Assembly (NCBI GenBank): GCA_002842695.1
Contig: PHDT01000009.1
Coordinates: 1-64,000, forward strand
DNA length: 64,000 bases
From: Bacteroidetes bacterium HGW-Bacteroidetes-10
GTDB taxonomy: Bacteria > Bacteroidota > Bacteroidia > Bacteroidales > UBA932
Direction: 5' to 3'
The translations under genes were made by a program, and so were the position numbers. Within the stretch, counting starts at the first letter, position 1, and every line of letters begins with the position of its first letter. Positions 16,437 through 26,973 of this stretch are shown in pieces. The notes beneath the pieces are model-generated. The model saw nothing but the letters and a program-made list of their open reading frames with translations, was not told where the DNA came from and ran no database searches.

Positions 16437-17723
16437 TTAATAATTCCCATTTATTACTTCAACTCCATTCATAAACATCCTCTTTACAAGAGGAGTTGTG
16501 AAGGCATAAGGGATAAAATCAAGTGAAGGGACACTTGCGGTTACAATAAAGTTTGCAACCTTGCCCCTGGCTATGGATCCGTGAGTCTCTGAAAGCCCCA
16601 TTGCCGCGGCACCGTTTATTGTAACTGCGTTTATAATCTCTTCAGTTGTCATCTTAAGTTTGAGAGCTGCAAGTCCCATCATAAACTGCATATTACCGTA
16701 AGGTGAAGATCCCGGATTGTAGTTTGTTGCAATTGCAACAGGAAGTCCGTGTTCAATCATCTTTCTTGCCGGAGCATAGTCCATCTCAAGGAAAAAATCA
16801 GATCCAGGTAAAAGAGTCGCTATGGTGTCGCTGTTTTTAAGAAGTTCAAACTCCTCCCCTCCTGTAAATTCAAGATGGTCTACAGAAGCAGCATTGTACT
16901 TTACCCCAATCTGAACACCTCCGGAGCGGCTCATCTGATTTGCATGAACCTTGGCTCGAAGCCCATATTTCATTCCTGCATTAAGGATTCTGTCTGCATC
17001 AGTAACTGTGAAGAAACCATCCTCAACAAAAATATCTATGTAATCTGCCAGCTCTTCAGAAGCAATTACGGGTATCATCTCGTTGATAATCTCATTAACG
17101 TACTCCTCTCTTTTCCCTGCATATCTGGCAGGAATAGCATGTGCTCCCAAAAAAGTTGTCCTTACCGTAAGAGGTGTCTCCTCTCCGATTCTTTTGGCAA
17201 CCCTCAGCATTTTCAGTTCATCCTGCGGATTGAGTCCATAGCCGCTTTTAATCTCAACGGCTCCTGTTCCAAAAGAGATAATCTCCCTTGCCCTTTCGAG
17301 CGTCTGCCTGAAGAGATCCTCTTCATCTGTATTATGAAGCAGCTCTGCAGAATTCAGAATTCCTCCTCCTCTTGCAGCAATCTCTTTATAAGAGAGACCA
17401 CGTATCTTGTCAATAAACTCCTGCTCGCGTCTCCCTGCAAACACAAGGTGTGTATGTGAATCACAGAATGCAGGCATTACAGTTGCACCCTCAAGGTCAA
17501 TCACATCATCTGCAAAATTCTCAAAATAGTACTCGGGACCTTTGGCTCTTAATGCCTCAATAGTATCCATGGAGCCAAAATCTTCAATGGTATCTCCGTT
17601 AACGGCAAGATATGCGTTTTCGATACTTTCAAGGCGTGACATCTCTTTCCCGGCCCTGTTAAGTACAGGTTCGCCGCTTTCTGTCTGAACCAGTCTGCCA
17701 ATGTTTATGAATAATTTTTTCAT
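16437..17723 (-). CDS. hutI: imidazolonepropionase HutI
   Basis: This 428-residue amidohydrolase opens 4-imidazolone-5-propionate to N-formimino-L-glutamate. The metal-binding FCDSHTHLVFAGRREQEF is near residues 88-105 and the substrate-contact ARGGGILN segment follows. Further metal/substrate residues lie in KVHANQ (about 248-253) and the SVDHLEFTG and LPGSDFFL segments. Length (about 410-430) matches the family. It lies 15 bp downstream of hutH and is presumably co-transcribed. Confidence 0.95.
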   Translation of the reverse strand: MKKLFINIGRLVQTESGEPVLNRAGKEMSRLESIENAYLAVNGDTIEDFGSMDTIEALRAKGPEYYFENFADDVIDLEGATVMPAFCDSHTHLVFAGRREQEFIDKIRGLSYKEIAARGGGILNSAELLHNTDEEDLFRQTLERAREIISFGTGAVEIKSGYGLNPQDELKMLRVAKRIGEETPLTVRTTFLGAHAIPARYAGKREEYVNEIINEMIPVIASEELADYIDIFVEDGFFTVTDADRILNAGMKYGLRAKVHANQMSRSGGVQIGVKYNAASVDHLEFTGGEEFELLKNSDTIATLLPGSDFFLEMDYAPARKMIEHGLPVAIATNYNPGSSPYGNMQFMMGLAALKLKMTTEEIINAVTINGAAAMGLSETHGSIARGKVANFIVTASVPSLDFIPYAFTTPLVKRMFMNGVEVINGNY

Positions 17724-17738
17724 GGAGCTGCGTTTTAT

Positions 17739-19229
17739 TTAGTCAACGACTACCGTTCTTACAAAATCAACTGAGTTCTGAATATGTGTATACATAACCT
17801 CATCCTCGGCAATAAACGGAACTCTTTTCCTGTACGAAGCTACAAATTTCTCCAGAACAGGAGAGGTTTTGAGCGGCCTGCGGAACTCCAGTGCCTGTGC
17901 AGCATTCATAATCTCAATTGCCAGAATTTTCTCCAGATTCTCCACTACCCTGAAGCATTTGGTTGCACCATTGGCACCCATACTTACATGATCTTCCTGT
18001 CCCTGTGAAGAGTCAATTGTATCAACGCATGCAGGAGTTGCCAGCTGTTTATTCTGACTCACCACAGATGCCTGTGCATACTGCGGAATCATAAAGCCTG
18101 AGTTAAGCCCAGGATGCGCCACAAGGAAAGATGGTAAACCCCTTTTGCCGGATATAAGCTGATATGTTCTCCGCTCCGATATACTACCCAGCTCAGCCAG
18201 AGCAATTGAGAGCATATCAAGAGGCAGTGCGAGGGGCTGACCGTGGAAGTTGCCTGCCGATACAATCAACTCCTCTTCCGGAAGTATTGTTGGGTTGTCT
18301 GTCGCGCTGTTAAGTTCGGTTACAAATGCCTTTTCGATGTATTTAAGAGCATCTTTGGTTGCACCGTGTACCTGAGGGACACATCTGAACGAATATGGAT
18401 CCTGCACATGTACTTTATGGCGTGCTGCAATTTCACTTCCTTCAAGGTACTTTCTCATGTTTACTGCAGTCTCTATCTGCCCCTCATGAGGTCTGATTGC
18501 ATGGACTCCGTGAGTGAATGGCTCGGTTCTTCCGTCAAAGGCTTCCAGCGAAAGAGCAGCAGTAAGATCTGCAAGCTTGCTTAAATGTTTTGCTTTTGTA
18601 AGATTCCAGATACTGTATGCAAGCATGAACTGAGTGCCGTTAAGCAGCGCAAGTCCCTCTTTTGAAGCAAGAGACATTGGCTCCCAGCCAAATTTTTTAT
18701 TTATCTCAGCAGCCGGATACTTTTTACCCTCAAACCAAACCTCACCCAGACCAAGAATTGGAAGGGTCATGTTTGCCAGCGGAGCCAGGTCGCCGGATGC
18801 TCCAAGAGATCCCTGCTGATAAACCACCGGGGTTACCATATTATTGAACATCTCAACCAGTCGCTCAACTGTTTCGAGGCGCACTCCGGAATAGCCGTAA
18901 GAGAGTGATTTTACCTTCAGAATAAGCATCAGCCTTACTATCTCAACAGGAACCTCTTCTCCTACTCCGCAGGCGTGCGACATTACAAGATTTTTCTGAA
19001 GCTGAGAGAGTTCGTCGGGATTGATTGTAACGTTGCAAAGTGAACCAAATCCGGTAGTTATACCATAAATGGGCTCTTTTTGGTTTTTCATTTTATTATC
19101 GAGAAAATCCCGGCATAACTGAATCCTCTTTTTTAATTCATCAGAAATTGCAATTTTTGAACTTCCTTTGGCAAGATTAACAAATTCTTCCGGGGTGTGT
19201 TCCTTCATGCTTAAATGAAAATAGTCCAT
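17739..19229 (-). CDS. hutH: histidine ammonia-lyase HutH
   Basis: This 496-residue enzyme eliminates ammonia from L-histidine to give urocanate. The self-forming MIO cofactor triad Ala-Ser-Gly is visible in GSLGASGDLAPLANM near residues 141-155. Other family segments include YGITTGFGSLCN near 60 and the tetramer-core QDPYSFRCVPQVHGA near 285. The Gln-rich SSQGQEDHVSMGANGA segment lies near 415. Length is usual (about 500). A start seven codons later (at MKEHTPEEF) is also possible. It heads the operon hutH-hutI-MBL-ftcD. hutU (urocanate hydratase), which should act between HutH and HutI, is absent. Confidence 0.96.
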   Translation of the reverse strand: MDYFHLSMKEHTPEEFVNLAKGSSKIAISDELKKRIQLCRDFLDNKMKNQKEPIYGITTGFGSLCNVTINPDELSQLQKNLVMSHACGVGEEVPVEIVRLMLILKVKSLSYGYSGVRLETVERLVEMFNNMVTPVVYQQGSLGASGDLAPLANMTLPILGLGEVWFEGKKYPAAEINKKFGWEPMSLASKEGLALLNGTQFMLAYSIWNLTKAKHLSKLADLTAALSLEAFDGRTEPFTHGVHAIRPHEGQIETAVNMRKYLEGSEIAARHKVHVQDPYSFRCVPQVHGATKDALKYIEKAFVTELNSATDNPTILPEEELIVSAGNFHGQPLALPLDMLSIALAELGSISERRTYQLISGKRGLPSFLVAHPGLNSGFMIPQYAQASVVSQNKQLATPACVDTIDSSQGQEDHVSMGANGATKCFRVVENLEKILAIEIMNAAQALEFRRPLKTSPVLEKFVASYRKRVPFIAEDEVMYTHIQNSVDFVRTVVVD

Positions 19230-19304
19230 ATGGCTTATACTTTATTATATTTTTAACAATTTTTCTACAAATATAAAACAAAAAGCTTCAATTATTTTAT
19301 TGTT

Positions 19305-19778
19305 ATGCAAACATCTGTCATTTTTGCTACATCTCACGGAACTACCCAAAAAGTTGCCGAAAAGATACGCGAACACATTGGTGAAACCAATTGTGCCATC
19401 TACAACCTGAAGGACAACCCATCCATTGACCTGTCAAATTACCAGAGGGTAATAATTGGAGGCTCAATTTATACCGGTACAATGCAGAAGAAAGTTAAGG
19501 AATTCTGCAATGCAAACATTGAAAAACTTATTGAAAAGAGTCTCGGCCTGTTCATTTGCGGCATGAACGAACCCGCATTTGAAGAAGAGTTGAAAAATGC
19601 ATTTCCTGAAAAGCTTCTTGAACATGCATCTTCAAAGAAAGCAGTAGGTGGTGAATTTGTTATGGAGAAACTCAATTTTTTTGAGAAGCTCATTGTTAAA
19701 AAGGTCTCTGGTGTAAAAGAGAGTGTATCAAAACTTGACTTTGATAAAATCCGCCAGCTGGTTTCTGAAACAGAATAA
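19305..19778 (+). CDS. flavodoxin-domain protein (HemG-like)
   Basis: This 157-residue protein has a flavodoxin fold. The N-terminal FMN phosphate loop reads FATSHGTTQKVAEKI (residues 8-22), and the GGSIYTGTMQKKVKEF motif near residues 52-67 matches the menaquinone-dependent protoporphyrinogen dehydrogenase (HemG) branch rather than electron-transfer flavodoxins. A basic amphipathic segment (FEKLIVKKVSGVKESV) near the C-terminus may touch the membrane. Heme genes are not adjacent, so the substrate is uncertain. It is divergent from hutH (75 bp apart) and converges with the susD gene at a shared terminator. Confidence 0.8.
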   Translation: MQTSVIFATSHGTTQKVAEKIREHIGETNCAIYNLKDNPSIDLSNYQRVIIGGSIYTGTMQKKVKEFCNANIEKLIEKSLGLFICGMNEPAFEEELKNAFPEKLLEHASSKKAVGGEFVMEKLNFFEKLIVKKVSGVKESVSKLDFDKIRQLVSETE

Positions 19779-19796
19779 GAGAGAGTGAAAAAGAAA

Positions 19797-19824
19797 AAGG
19801 GTACCGGACAAAGCCGGTACCCTT
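19797..19824. terminator. shared terminator between flavodoxin gene and susD-like gene
   Basis: A perfect 11-bp stem AAGGGTACCGG/CCGGTACCCTT has a 6-base loop. A strong T-rich tail follows only on the minus-strand side, so it mainly stops the susD-like transcript. Confidence 0.82.
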
Positions 19825-19845
19825 CTCCGGGGGCTAAAACCTATA

Positions 19846-21309
19846 TTAATAACCAGGGTTCTGTTGATTTTTAATTGCAGGATTTGCGTCAGTTTCAGAA
19901 ACAGGTAATGGCAGAATTGCTTTAGGGAATGTTCTGTCAATAGTCTTGGTTCTGTGTGTTATCTGAACCGCAGGGAATATAAACTCGTCGTTGAATTCAA
20001 TACTCCTGTTCAGACGTATCATATCAAAGTATCTCTGACCTTCTGCAAAGAGCTCCTTACTTTTCTCATCGATAATCATATCCAGAGTCACATCGCTTGA
20101 AGTAGATAAAGCGAGTCCAGGAGATCTCTTACGAATTGCATTCAGGTAATTTGATGCTTTAACTTTATCAGGTGTAGTCTGTCTTAGTGCAGCTTCTGCC
20201 GCAATTAAATAGATTTCTGACAGTCTGATAACTTTAACGTTAACAGCAGATGGCGAACTCTTGTCTCCAAGAAGATCTACACCACTATATTTCAGACATG
20301 ATCCAAATCTGGTATTCGATGACTCATCATAATCCATGATTCCCCAGCGAACATCTGTTGGATCTTCGTTAAGTCTGGCCAAATAGTAATCACTTGCCAT
20401 AAACCATCCCATTGCATTTTTGATTTTTGCAAGACGGAGCAGATAGTATCCAAGCGAACCAGATCCAAGATCATTCTCATCGAGATACATAGCAATCTCA
20501 AAAATTGACTCTGAGCCAAACTCATTTGACCATGACTGAACCCATTTATCATTGGCATACAGAGAGTACTTAGGACTTGTAATAACCTCTTCTGCGGCTG
20601 AGAGAGCGTCACTGAATCTGTCCATAGTAAGATATACTCTTGACTGAATAGCAAGGTTAGCGTAATAGTTCAGATATCCTCCCTTTACTGATTTAGAGAG
20701 CAGTGGTTCTGCATCAGTCAAATCTTTCAGAATCTGAGTATAAACCTCCTCCACAGAAGATCTTGTTGGCTGTTCGGCAGCATCAAGCGGCACCAGTACA
20801 AGCGGAACTCCGTAAGATGCTTTATCCATATTGTAAGGTTTGCCATAAAGGCGAACCATATCAAAATAGATTAAAGCCCTTGCAGTAAGTGCCTGCCCCT
20901 TATAATCAGAGAGCTCTGTACTGCCCAAACCAGCGGTTTCCATTTTCTCAATATTAACCAAAAGGTTGTTGGCCTGAAGTATACAGTGATACATCTGAGA
21001 CCAGAAACCTGAGTAGGAGTTTGAAGAGGCAGAGTGATTGAATACATAAAGCGCATCCAGACCTCTTCCCTGTGAACGAATGGCGAAATCGCCGCCTTTA
21101 GCATCACCATACATGAAGAAATTTCTTCCGTAGTAATTCGAGCTTGCCATCTTACTCATCAGACCGTTAATAACCACAGCTGCATCTTTAGCACTGGTTA
21201 TTGATGTTTCGGCCGGTGCGGAGTTACTTGGTTTAACATCCAGAAAACCCTCGCATGATGAAAGTAGTACAATGCTCAGTACCGTAAATATGATATTTAT
21301 CTTTTTCAT
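19846..21309 (-). CDS. SusD/RagB-family nutrient-binding lipoprotein
   Basis: This 487-residue outer-membrane lipoprotein (lipobox LLSSC, Cys about 19) is the SusD partner of the upstream TonB receptor. Family features are visible: SCEGFLDVKPS at the start, TPR-like helices (GQALTARALIYFDMVRLYGKPYN near residue 140), and the C-terminal block RLSEIYLIAAEAALR ... NAIRKRSPG ... IIDEKSKELFAEGQRYFDMIRLNRS. SusD proteins lie over the SusC barrel and catch glycans or, in some systems, peptides. The ligand cannot be told here because no hydrolases or sensor regulator flank the pair. It begins 17 bp after the susC-like gene. Confidence 0.93.
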   Translation of the reverse strand: MKKINIIFTVLSIVLLSSCEGFLDVKPSNSAPAETSITSAKDAAVVINGLMSKMASSNYYGRNFFMYGDAKGGDFAIRSQGRGLDALYVFNHSASSNSYSGFWSQMYHCILQANNLLVNIEKMETAGLGSTELSDYKGQALTARALIYFDMVRLYGKPYNMDKASYGVPLVLVPLDAAEQPTRSSVEEVYTQILKDLTDAEPLLSKSVKGGYLNYYANLAIQSRVYLTMDRFSDALSAAEEVITSPKYSLYANDKWVQSWSNEFGSESIFEIAMYLDENDLGSGSLGYYLLRLAKIKNAMGWFMASDYYLARLNEDPTDVRWGIMDYDESSNTRFGSCLKYSGVDLLGDKSSPSAVNVKVIRLSEIYLIAAEAALRQTTPDKVKASNYLNAIRKRSPGLALSTSSDVTLDMIIDEKSKELFAEGQRYFDMIRLNRSIEFNDEFIFPAVQITHRTKTIDRTFPKAILPLPVSETDANPAIKNQQNPGY

Positions 21310-21326
21310 TGTATCATCAAATATTA

Positions 21327-24300
21327 TTAGAAACTAAATTCAACACCGAAAGTATATGTTTTGCCAATAGGCAATTCCCATCCTCTTGTACCATATTCTG
21401 ATACCTCAGGGTCGTACACTTTGTAAGCAGCAAGAGTCCATAGATTCATTCCGTTAAAATAAATTCTAGCGTTGGAAATGTTTGCCTTACTCACAATATT
21501 CTTAGGCAGATTATAGCCAATAGTAAGGCTCTTCAGTCTCAGATAATCTGAACTGTGCATGTGCCTGCTACTTCTTTGGTTAACATCTTCCAGGTCAATT
21601 GCAATACGCATTGGATAAGTTGCACTCTTGTTTTCAGGAGTCCATCTGTTATCGTAAGCGTCTTTAGACATAATCCTTTCCCAGTAATAACCATCATCGT
21701 TAATATCACGACCGGCTGCATCATATGAATAACCACCAAGTCTGTAAGTGAATCCGAGAGAAAGGCTGAGTCCCTTCCATGTAAGATCTGTGTTCAAACC
21801 TCCAAATAGCTTTGGATGGATATCACCAATAATCTTTTCGGTTGCATCCTGATACCTGAATGTTGCAGGTCTTCCGTCAACTGTAATTGTTGATGGTTTA
21901 TCATTATTAAGGAACCACAGGTTCTTTCCGGTTTCATCATCTACACCGGCCCACTCAAGGCCAAAAAGAGCAAGGGTAGATTCACCCTCTCTGTAGATAT
22001 ACTTGGCCCTTGAGTCACCACCTGTTGGATCATACCAGATAATATCCTGACCACTGTATAGCTTGGTAACTTTAGATTTAACCATTGATGTTGTAAATGA
22101 AGCATTCCATTTAAGGTCATCTCTGCTTATAATCTCTCCACCAATCTCAATCTCAATACCACGGTTATTAATTTCCCCAATATTCTTAAGAGTTGTAGCA
22201 AAGCCTGTTATCTGTGAAATTGGCACTTTCTGAAGAAGGTCCTTGGAGTCTCTGTTAAAATACTCAACAGTACCGGTTAATCTTTGGTCGAAAAGTCCGA
22301 ATTCCAAAGCGATATTGGTAGTGAAGTTTTTCTCCCATGAGAGGTTGGCATCTGCGATTGTGTTTACCCCTCCACCAGGGAGTTCCATATACTTGTTACC
22401 ATATGAAGTCAGCGATCTCCATCCATAATTATCAGGAGGAAGTGTACCATTGACACCATATGAACCTCTTAATCTAAGACTGCTGATAAGGTCAACTTCC
22501 TTCATGAACTCTTCTTTGTCGATTCTCCATGAACCGGCAACAGACCAGAAGTTACCCCAGCGTGTCTGAGGACCCAGTTTTGAAGAACCGTCACGGCGGA
22601 ATGATCCGGAAACATAATACTTGTTATCGAAGTTATATTCAACACGAGAAAGGAGAGAAAGCATTGTGCTTCCCCAATAATATGCACTCGCGTCTAGTTT
22701 ACCTGCAGTAGCGACTGTATGAAGTGCTCCTGTAGGCAAGTTAGTACCTGATGCACGAATAAATGATGCATCATTATCTTCTGCCTCCCATCCAAGCAAT
22801 ACACCAACTGTGTGTTTCTTCATGAAGGTCTTGTTATAGTTAAGAGTTGTAGAAGAGACAAGTTTCTCAACATCAGTACCCATCTCTGTTACTGAGCCAT
22901 TTACACCAGAACCGTTAAAGTGATTTGCACTATAATAGATATGGTCTTTTGATTGAGAATTATCGTATGAGAGAATTGATTTGAAGGTCAATTCAGGTAG
23001 TATTTTGATTGTTACTGCTTCGTTTGCAGATATCCTGAGAGTTTTGGAAAAGTTTTCCCACTCGTTGTTATAATATACAGGATTGTATGCATAACTGCCA
23101 TATCTTGCTGTCCATGGATTTCCGGTTACATAATCTGTAGGCCAGTATAAAGGCCATAAAAGGTTACGGCTTTGAAGAAAATAGTTCGCACCTGTAGATC
23201 TTGTATCGTTAAAACCAGTTTTATTACTTTTTGCGACATTAATATTAGTTGTAAACTCAACACTCTTTCCAACTTTCTGAGTGAGATTTACCCGGCCTGT
23301 TATCCTGTCGAAATCATTAATAATACTTCTGCCCTGATCTTTAGTATAGGAAAGGGAGGTATAATAGTTTGATGCATCAGTTGCACCACTTACAGAGAGA
23401 TCATATGTCTGAAAAACAGCGGTTCTGAAAAGTTCTTTTTCCCAGTCGAAGAATGTACCCGCTCTATCTCCACCAATAGTAAGTGAATTAACTGTATGGT
23501 CAGGAGCAGTGAAGGTATATCCATGCTTATTGAACCTCTTGTTTAGCTGAGCAAGTGCAGATGCGCTTGCAACTGCCGGTGTCTTAGGGCTTGTCGGGTG
23601 ATAAACTCCTGCATTCCAGAAGTTTTCATAATAAAGCTCTACTTGTTGTTCAGGGGTTGCTACTTCGAAGTTGTCTGTTGCAAACTCAGGAGTCATACCA
23701 ACAGAAGCTTTAAAGTTAACTTTAGCTTTGCCTAGTTTACCCCTTTTTGTTGTGATTACAATAACACCATTAGCCGCTCTTGATCCATAAAGAGAAGAGG
23801 CAGCAGCATCCTTCAACACTGTGATTGACTCAATATCACTTGGATTAAGAGTACTCATGGCATTGTTAGAAGTGTAAAGATAGCCGCTCATCTGTCCTGA
23901 GCTACCCGATACCACCGGTACTCCATCAATGACATAAAGAGGTTCGTTTGAGGCAGTCATAGAGCCAATACCACGAACGCGAATGGAAGATGTAGATCCA
24001 GCTTGACCGGAAAGAGTCGTAATTTGCATACCTGCAACCTTTCCATTCAAAGCATTTTCGAATGAAAGTGATGGCATGTCTTTAATTGACTCCTGTTTTA
24101 CCATGGACGCTGCACCTGTAAAAGTACCCTTTGTAGAGGTACCATAGGCAACCACCATAACCTCGTCAAGGTTGAGCGCATCCGGGCTGATAACTATGTC
24201 AATCACACTACGCCCGTTCACAAGTATCTCCTGTGATCTGTAGCCGATGTAGCTGATGACTAGTGTAGCATCATTTGGAACATTGTTGAGGGTGTATTTG

Positions 24301-24470
24301 CCCTCAAGATCTGTGTTGGCACCGGCTCCTCTTACACCTTTTACGAGAATCGTAGCGTAAGGAACCGGAGAACCATCGTCGGAAGAGGTTACCGTGCCGG
24401 TAACTCTCATCTGAGCCCAACCGATATTGACAAGCAATACCGACAAGACAATCAAGATCGATTTCTTCAT
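21327..24470 (-). CDS. SusC/RagA-family TonB-linked outer-membrane transporter
   Basis: This 1047-residue TonB-dependent transporter imports the ligand caught by its SusD partner. After a signal peptide (to about residue 19) comes a carboxypeptidase-regulatory-like domain (VTGTVTSSDDGSPVPYATILVKG, residues 24-46). The SusC-type TonB box region (LDEVMVVAYGTSTKGTFTGA, about 101-120) and the plug (RVRGIGSMTASNEPLYVIDGVPV; DAAASSLYGSRAANGVIVITTKRG) follow. The rest is the 22-strand barrel ending in TYTFGVEFSF, with terminal Phe. No ECF sigma/anti-sigma pair or SusR-like sensor is adjacent, so its control is unclear. Confidence 0.95.
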   Translation of the reverse strand: MKKSILIVLSVLLVNIGWAQMRVTGTVTSSDDGSPVPYATILVKGVRGAGANTDLEGKYTLNNVPNDATLVISYIGYRSQEILVNGRSVIDIVISPDALNLDEVMVVAYGTSTKGTFTGAASMVKQESIKDMPSLSFENALNGKVAGMQITTLSGQAGSTSSIRVRGIGSMTASNEPLYVIDGVPVVSGSSGQMSGYLYTSNNAMSTLNPSDIESITVLKDAAASSLYGSRAANGVIVITTKRGKLGKAKVNFKASVGMTPEFATDNFEVATPEQQVELYYENFWNAGVYHPTSPKTPAVASASALAQLNKRFNKHGYTFTAPDHTVNSLTIGGDRAGTFFDWEKELFRTAVFQTYDLSVSGATDASNYYTSLSYTKDQGRSIINDFDRITGRVNLTQKVGKSVEFTTNINVAKSNKTGFNDTRSTGANYFLQSRNLLWPLYWPTDYVTGNPWTARYGSYAYNPVYYNNEWENFSKTLRISANEAVTIKILPELTFKSILSYDNSQSKDHIYYSANHFNGSGVNGSVTEMGTDVEKLVSSTTLNYNKTFMKKHTVGVLLGWEAEDNDASFIRASGTNLPTGALHTVATAGKLDASAYYWGSTMLSLLSRVEYNFDNKYYVSGSFRRDGSSKLGPQTRWGNFWSVAGSWRIDKEEFMKEVDLISSLRLRGSYGVNGTLPPDNYGWRSLTSYGNKYMELPGGGVNTIADANLSWEKNFTTNIALEFGLFDQRLTGTVEYFNRDSKDLLQKVPISQITGFATTLKNIGEINNRGIEIEIGGEIISRDDLKWNASFTTSMVKSKVTKLYSGQDIIWYDPTGGDSRAKYIYREGESTLALFGLEWAGVDDETGKNLWFLNNDKPSTITVDGRPATFRYQDATEKIIGDIHPKLFGGLNTDLTWKGLSLSLGFTYRLGGYSYDAAGRDINDDGYYWERIMSKDAYDNRWTPENKSATYPMRIAIDLEDVNQRSSRHMHSSDYLRLKSLTIGYNLPKNIVSKANISNARIYFNGMNLWTLAAYKVYDPEVSEYGTRGWELPIGKTYTFGVEFSF

Positions 24471-24762
24471 AGATAAGTAATTTGAATTAAGGTTTTCGAG
24501 TCGAAATTAAATATTTTTTAAACCAAAAGCAAAAAATTGTAATTATTTATTAATTCCATACGAAATATTGTTATTAGCTCTGTTTGAGAGTTGATAAATG
24601 GGGCATTTTTTATGTTTTAGTTTCATTTCGTAAGGTTTTTATATCTATTTTCTACCAGTTCGGCAGTTCCTGCTCATTTTTTCTTTCATTATATCCATTT
24701 TATGGCACAAAAAAAGAGCTGACCCAAAGCGGATCAGCTCTCAAAATTTCAGTGGTTTCAGA
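24471..24762. other. gap between susC-like gene and pnp
   Basis: The left half is the AT-rich leader of the susC-like gene; I see no clear TAnnTTTG box there. The right end holds the pnp terminator. No ORF of note. Confidence 0.4.
24715..24741 (-). terminator. intrinsic terminator of pnp
   Basis: A perfect 8-bp stem AGAGCTGA/TCAGCTCT, followed on the minus strand by CTTTTTTTTGTG. Confidence 0.85.
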
Positions 24763-26973
24763 TTACCTGTTAAAAGGTTTTCTGTCTCCCGGCCTTCCAC
24801 CCGGACGGCTTGGTCTGCCGCCTTCTGGTCTTGGTCTGCGCTCCGGCTCAACATAGCCTTCCGGCTTCTCAATCAGAGCTTTACGCGAGAGTCTCATCTT
24901 GCCGTTCTTAGGATCCATCTCAAGGAGTTTAACCTCTACCATATCTCCTACATTAACAACATCTTCAACTTTCTCTACCTTTTTCCAGTCAAGTTCAGAG
25001 ATGTGCAGAAGCCCCTCTTTGCCCGGTAAAATTTGCACGAATGCACCGAACTCAAGAATTGAAACTACCTTGCCATTATAAACCGTTCCGGCCTCAGGAA
25101 CTGTGGTGATACCCTTAATCCATGCAAGAGCTGCATCCATATTGTCCTTGTTGTCACCAAAAATATCAACAACGCCTGTTCCATCCTGTTCTGTGATGGT
25201 AATTGTTGTTCCGGTAGTCTTCTGAATCTCCTGAATAACTTTTCCGCCTGTACCTATAACAGCACCGATAAATTCTCCCGGAATTACAATCTGAACGATT
25301 CTTGGAACGTGTGGTTTAAGCTCTGCACGTGGCTCACTCATGGTCTTCATCATCTCACCCATGATATGAAGGCGGCCCTGACGAGCCTGCTCAAGAGCCT
25401 GCTCGAGGATCTCGTAAGAGAGTCCGTCTACCTTTATATCCATTTGAGTTGCTGTGATACCATCCTTGGTTCCGGTAACCTTGAAGTCCATATCTCCCAG
25501 GTGATCTTCATCTCCGAGAATATCAGACAAAACAGCAAACTTGCCGCTCTTTCCTCCCGAAATAAGACCCATTGCAATACCAGATACCGGCTTCTTAATT
25601 TTGATACCTGCATCCATAAGAGCGAGTGTTCCTGCGCAAACTGTAGCCATTGATGAAGAGCCGTTAGACTCAAGAATATCAGAAACTACACGAACAGCAT
25701 AAGGATTCTCTTCTCCTTTTGGTACTACAAATTTTAGTGCTCTAAGAGCAAGGTTTCCGTGTCCGATCTCTCTGCGGCCAGTTCCCCTGTATGGTTTTGC
25801 ATCGCCTGTAGAGAAAGGAGGGAAGTTGTAGTGAAGAACAAATTGCTCAGAACCTTCAACAAGAACCTCATCAATTGACTTCATATCAAGTCTGGTTCCG
25901 AGGGTTACAGTTGTAAGAGACTGAGTCTCTCCCCTTGTAAAGATTGCCGACCCGTGTGTTGCAGGAAGGTAATCGACTTCACACCAGATAGGTCTGATAT
26001 CCTTTGTTCCCCTTCCGTCCAGACGGATACCTTCGTTAAGAATAAGGTTTCTCATAGCCTCTTTCTCAACATCATGGTAATACCTGTTAATCATTATTTT
26101 CTTTGCAGCTGCATCCTCTTCAGAAAGTGTGGCTACAAATTCGGCCTTAACAGCCTCAAATGCATCTGTTCTATCATGTTTTGCGCTGGCTGCTTTTGCA
26201 ATCTGATAACATTTATCATAGCAGAACTCATGAATAGCAGCACGAAGCTCCTCGTCCTGAGTCTCGTGACAATATGCCCTCTTCTGAGTTTTACCAACAG
26301 CCTCCATAAGCTCAATCTGAGCCTGGCACTGTTTCTTTATCTCTTCGTGTGCAAACTTGATTGCTGCAAGCATGTCTGCCTCAGCAACCTCTTTCATTTC
26401 GCCCTCCACCATCATGATGTTATCAAGCGTGGCGGCTACCATAATATCTATATCTGCCTCTACCAGTTGAGCAAAAGTAGGATTAATGACAAATTCGCCG
26501 TTAATTCTGGCAACTCTTGCTTCTGAAATTGGCCCGTTGAACGGAATATCACTTACAGCAAGTGCAGCTGATGCTGCAAGACCAGCAAGCGCATCGGGCA
26601 TAATCTCTTTTTCTGCCGATATAAGGTTTACGGTTACAAATACCTCTGCGTGGAAATCGTCAGGAAAGAGTGGTCTTAGAGCTCTGTCAATAAGCCTGGA
26701 TACCAGAATTTCTGAATCATTAGGTCTGCCCTCTCTCTTGAGGAAACCTCCGGGATATCTGCCGGCTGATGCATATTTCTCCTTGTATTCAACAGACAAA
26801 GGCATGAAGTCTACATCTTCTCTTGCCTCTTTTGCACAGGTAACAGTTGCCAGAAGCATTGTTTTACCCATTTTTACCACTACCGAACCGTCTGCCTGCT
26901 TGGCCAGTTTACCGGTTTCGATTTCGATTTCTCTTCCATCACTCAGCTGGATGGTCTTTTTTACAATATTCAT
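24763..26973 (-). CDS. pnp: polyribonucleotide nucleotidyltransferase (PNPase)
   Basis: This 736-residue 3'-5' exoribonuclease degrades RNA by phosphorolysis. Two RNase PH-like domains are visible: residues about 10-225, with [25 protein letters not shown], and about 330-560, with the active-site segment [16 protein letters not shown] and [19 protein letters not shown]. An all-helical linker separates them. A KH domain ([21 protein letters not shown]) and an S1 domain ([29 protein letters not shown]) follow. The C-terminus after residue 700 is an Arg/Gly/Pro-rich tail, frequent in Bacteroidetes. It follows rpsO in the same direction, the classical order, although a hairpin separates the two. 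Confidence 0.97.
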   Translation of the reverse strand: MNIVKKTIQLSDGREIEIETGKLAKQADGSVVVKMGKTMLLATVTCAKEAREDVDFMPLSVEYKEKYASAGRYPGGFLKREGRPNDSEILVSRLIDRALRPLFPDDFHAEVFVTVNLISAEKEIMPDALAGLAASAALAVSDIPFNGPISEARVARINGEFVINPTFAQLVEADIDIMVAATLDNIMMVEGEMKEVAEADMLAAIKFAHEEIKKQCQAQIELMEAVGKTQKRAYCHETQDEELRAAIHEFCYDKCYQIAKAASAKHDRTDAFEAVKAEFVATLSEEDAAAKKIMINRYYHDVEKEAMRNLILNEGIRLDGRGTKDIRPIWCEVDYLPATHGSAIFTRGETQSLTTVTLGTRLDMKSIDEVLVEGSEQFVLHYNFPPFSTGDAKPYRGTGRREIGHGNLALRALKFVVPKGEENPYAVRVVSDILESNGSSSMATVCAGTLALMDAGIKIKKPVSGIAMGLISGGKSGKFAVLSDILGDEDHLGDMDFKVTGTKDGITATQMDIKVDGLSYEILEQALEQARQGRLHIMGEMMKTMSEPRAELKPHVPRIVQIVIPGEFIGAVIGTGGKVIQEIQKTTGTTITITEQDGTGVVDIFGDNKDNMDAALAWIKGITTVPEAGTVYNGKVVSILEFGAFVQILPGKEGLLHISELDWKKVEKVEDVVNVGDMVEVKLLEMDPKNGKMRLSRKALIEKPEGYVEPERRPRPEGGRPSRPGGRPGDRKPFNR

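Noticed and set aside
16875-17459. 194-codon ORF antisense to hutI
   Set aside because: Composition (Cys, Ser, Asn rich) is typical of a reverse-strand shadow of a real gene.
25954-26526. 190-codon ORF antisense to pnp
   Set aside because: Lies wholly inside the well-supported pnp gene and has shadow-like composition.
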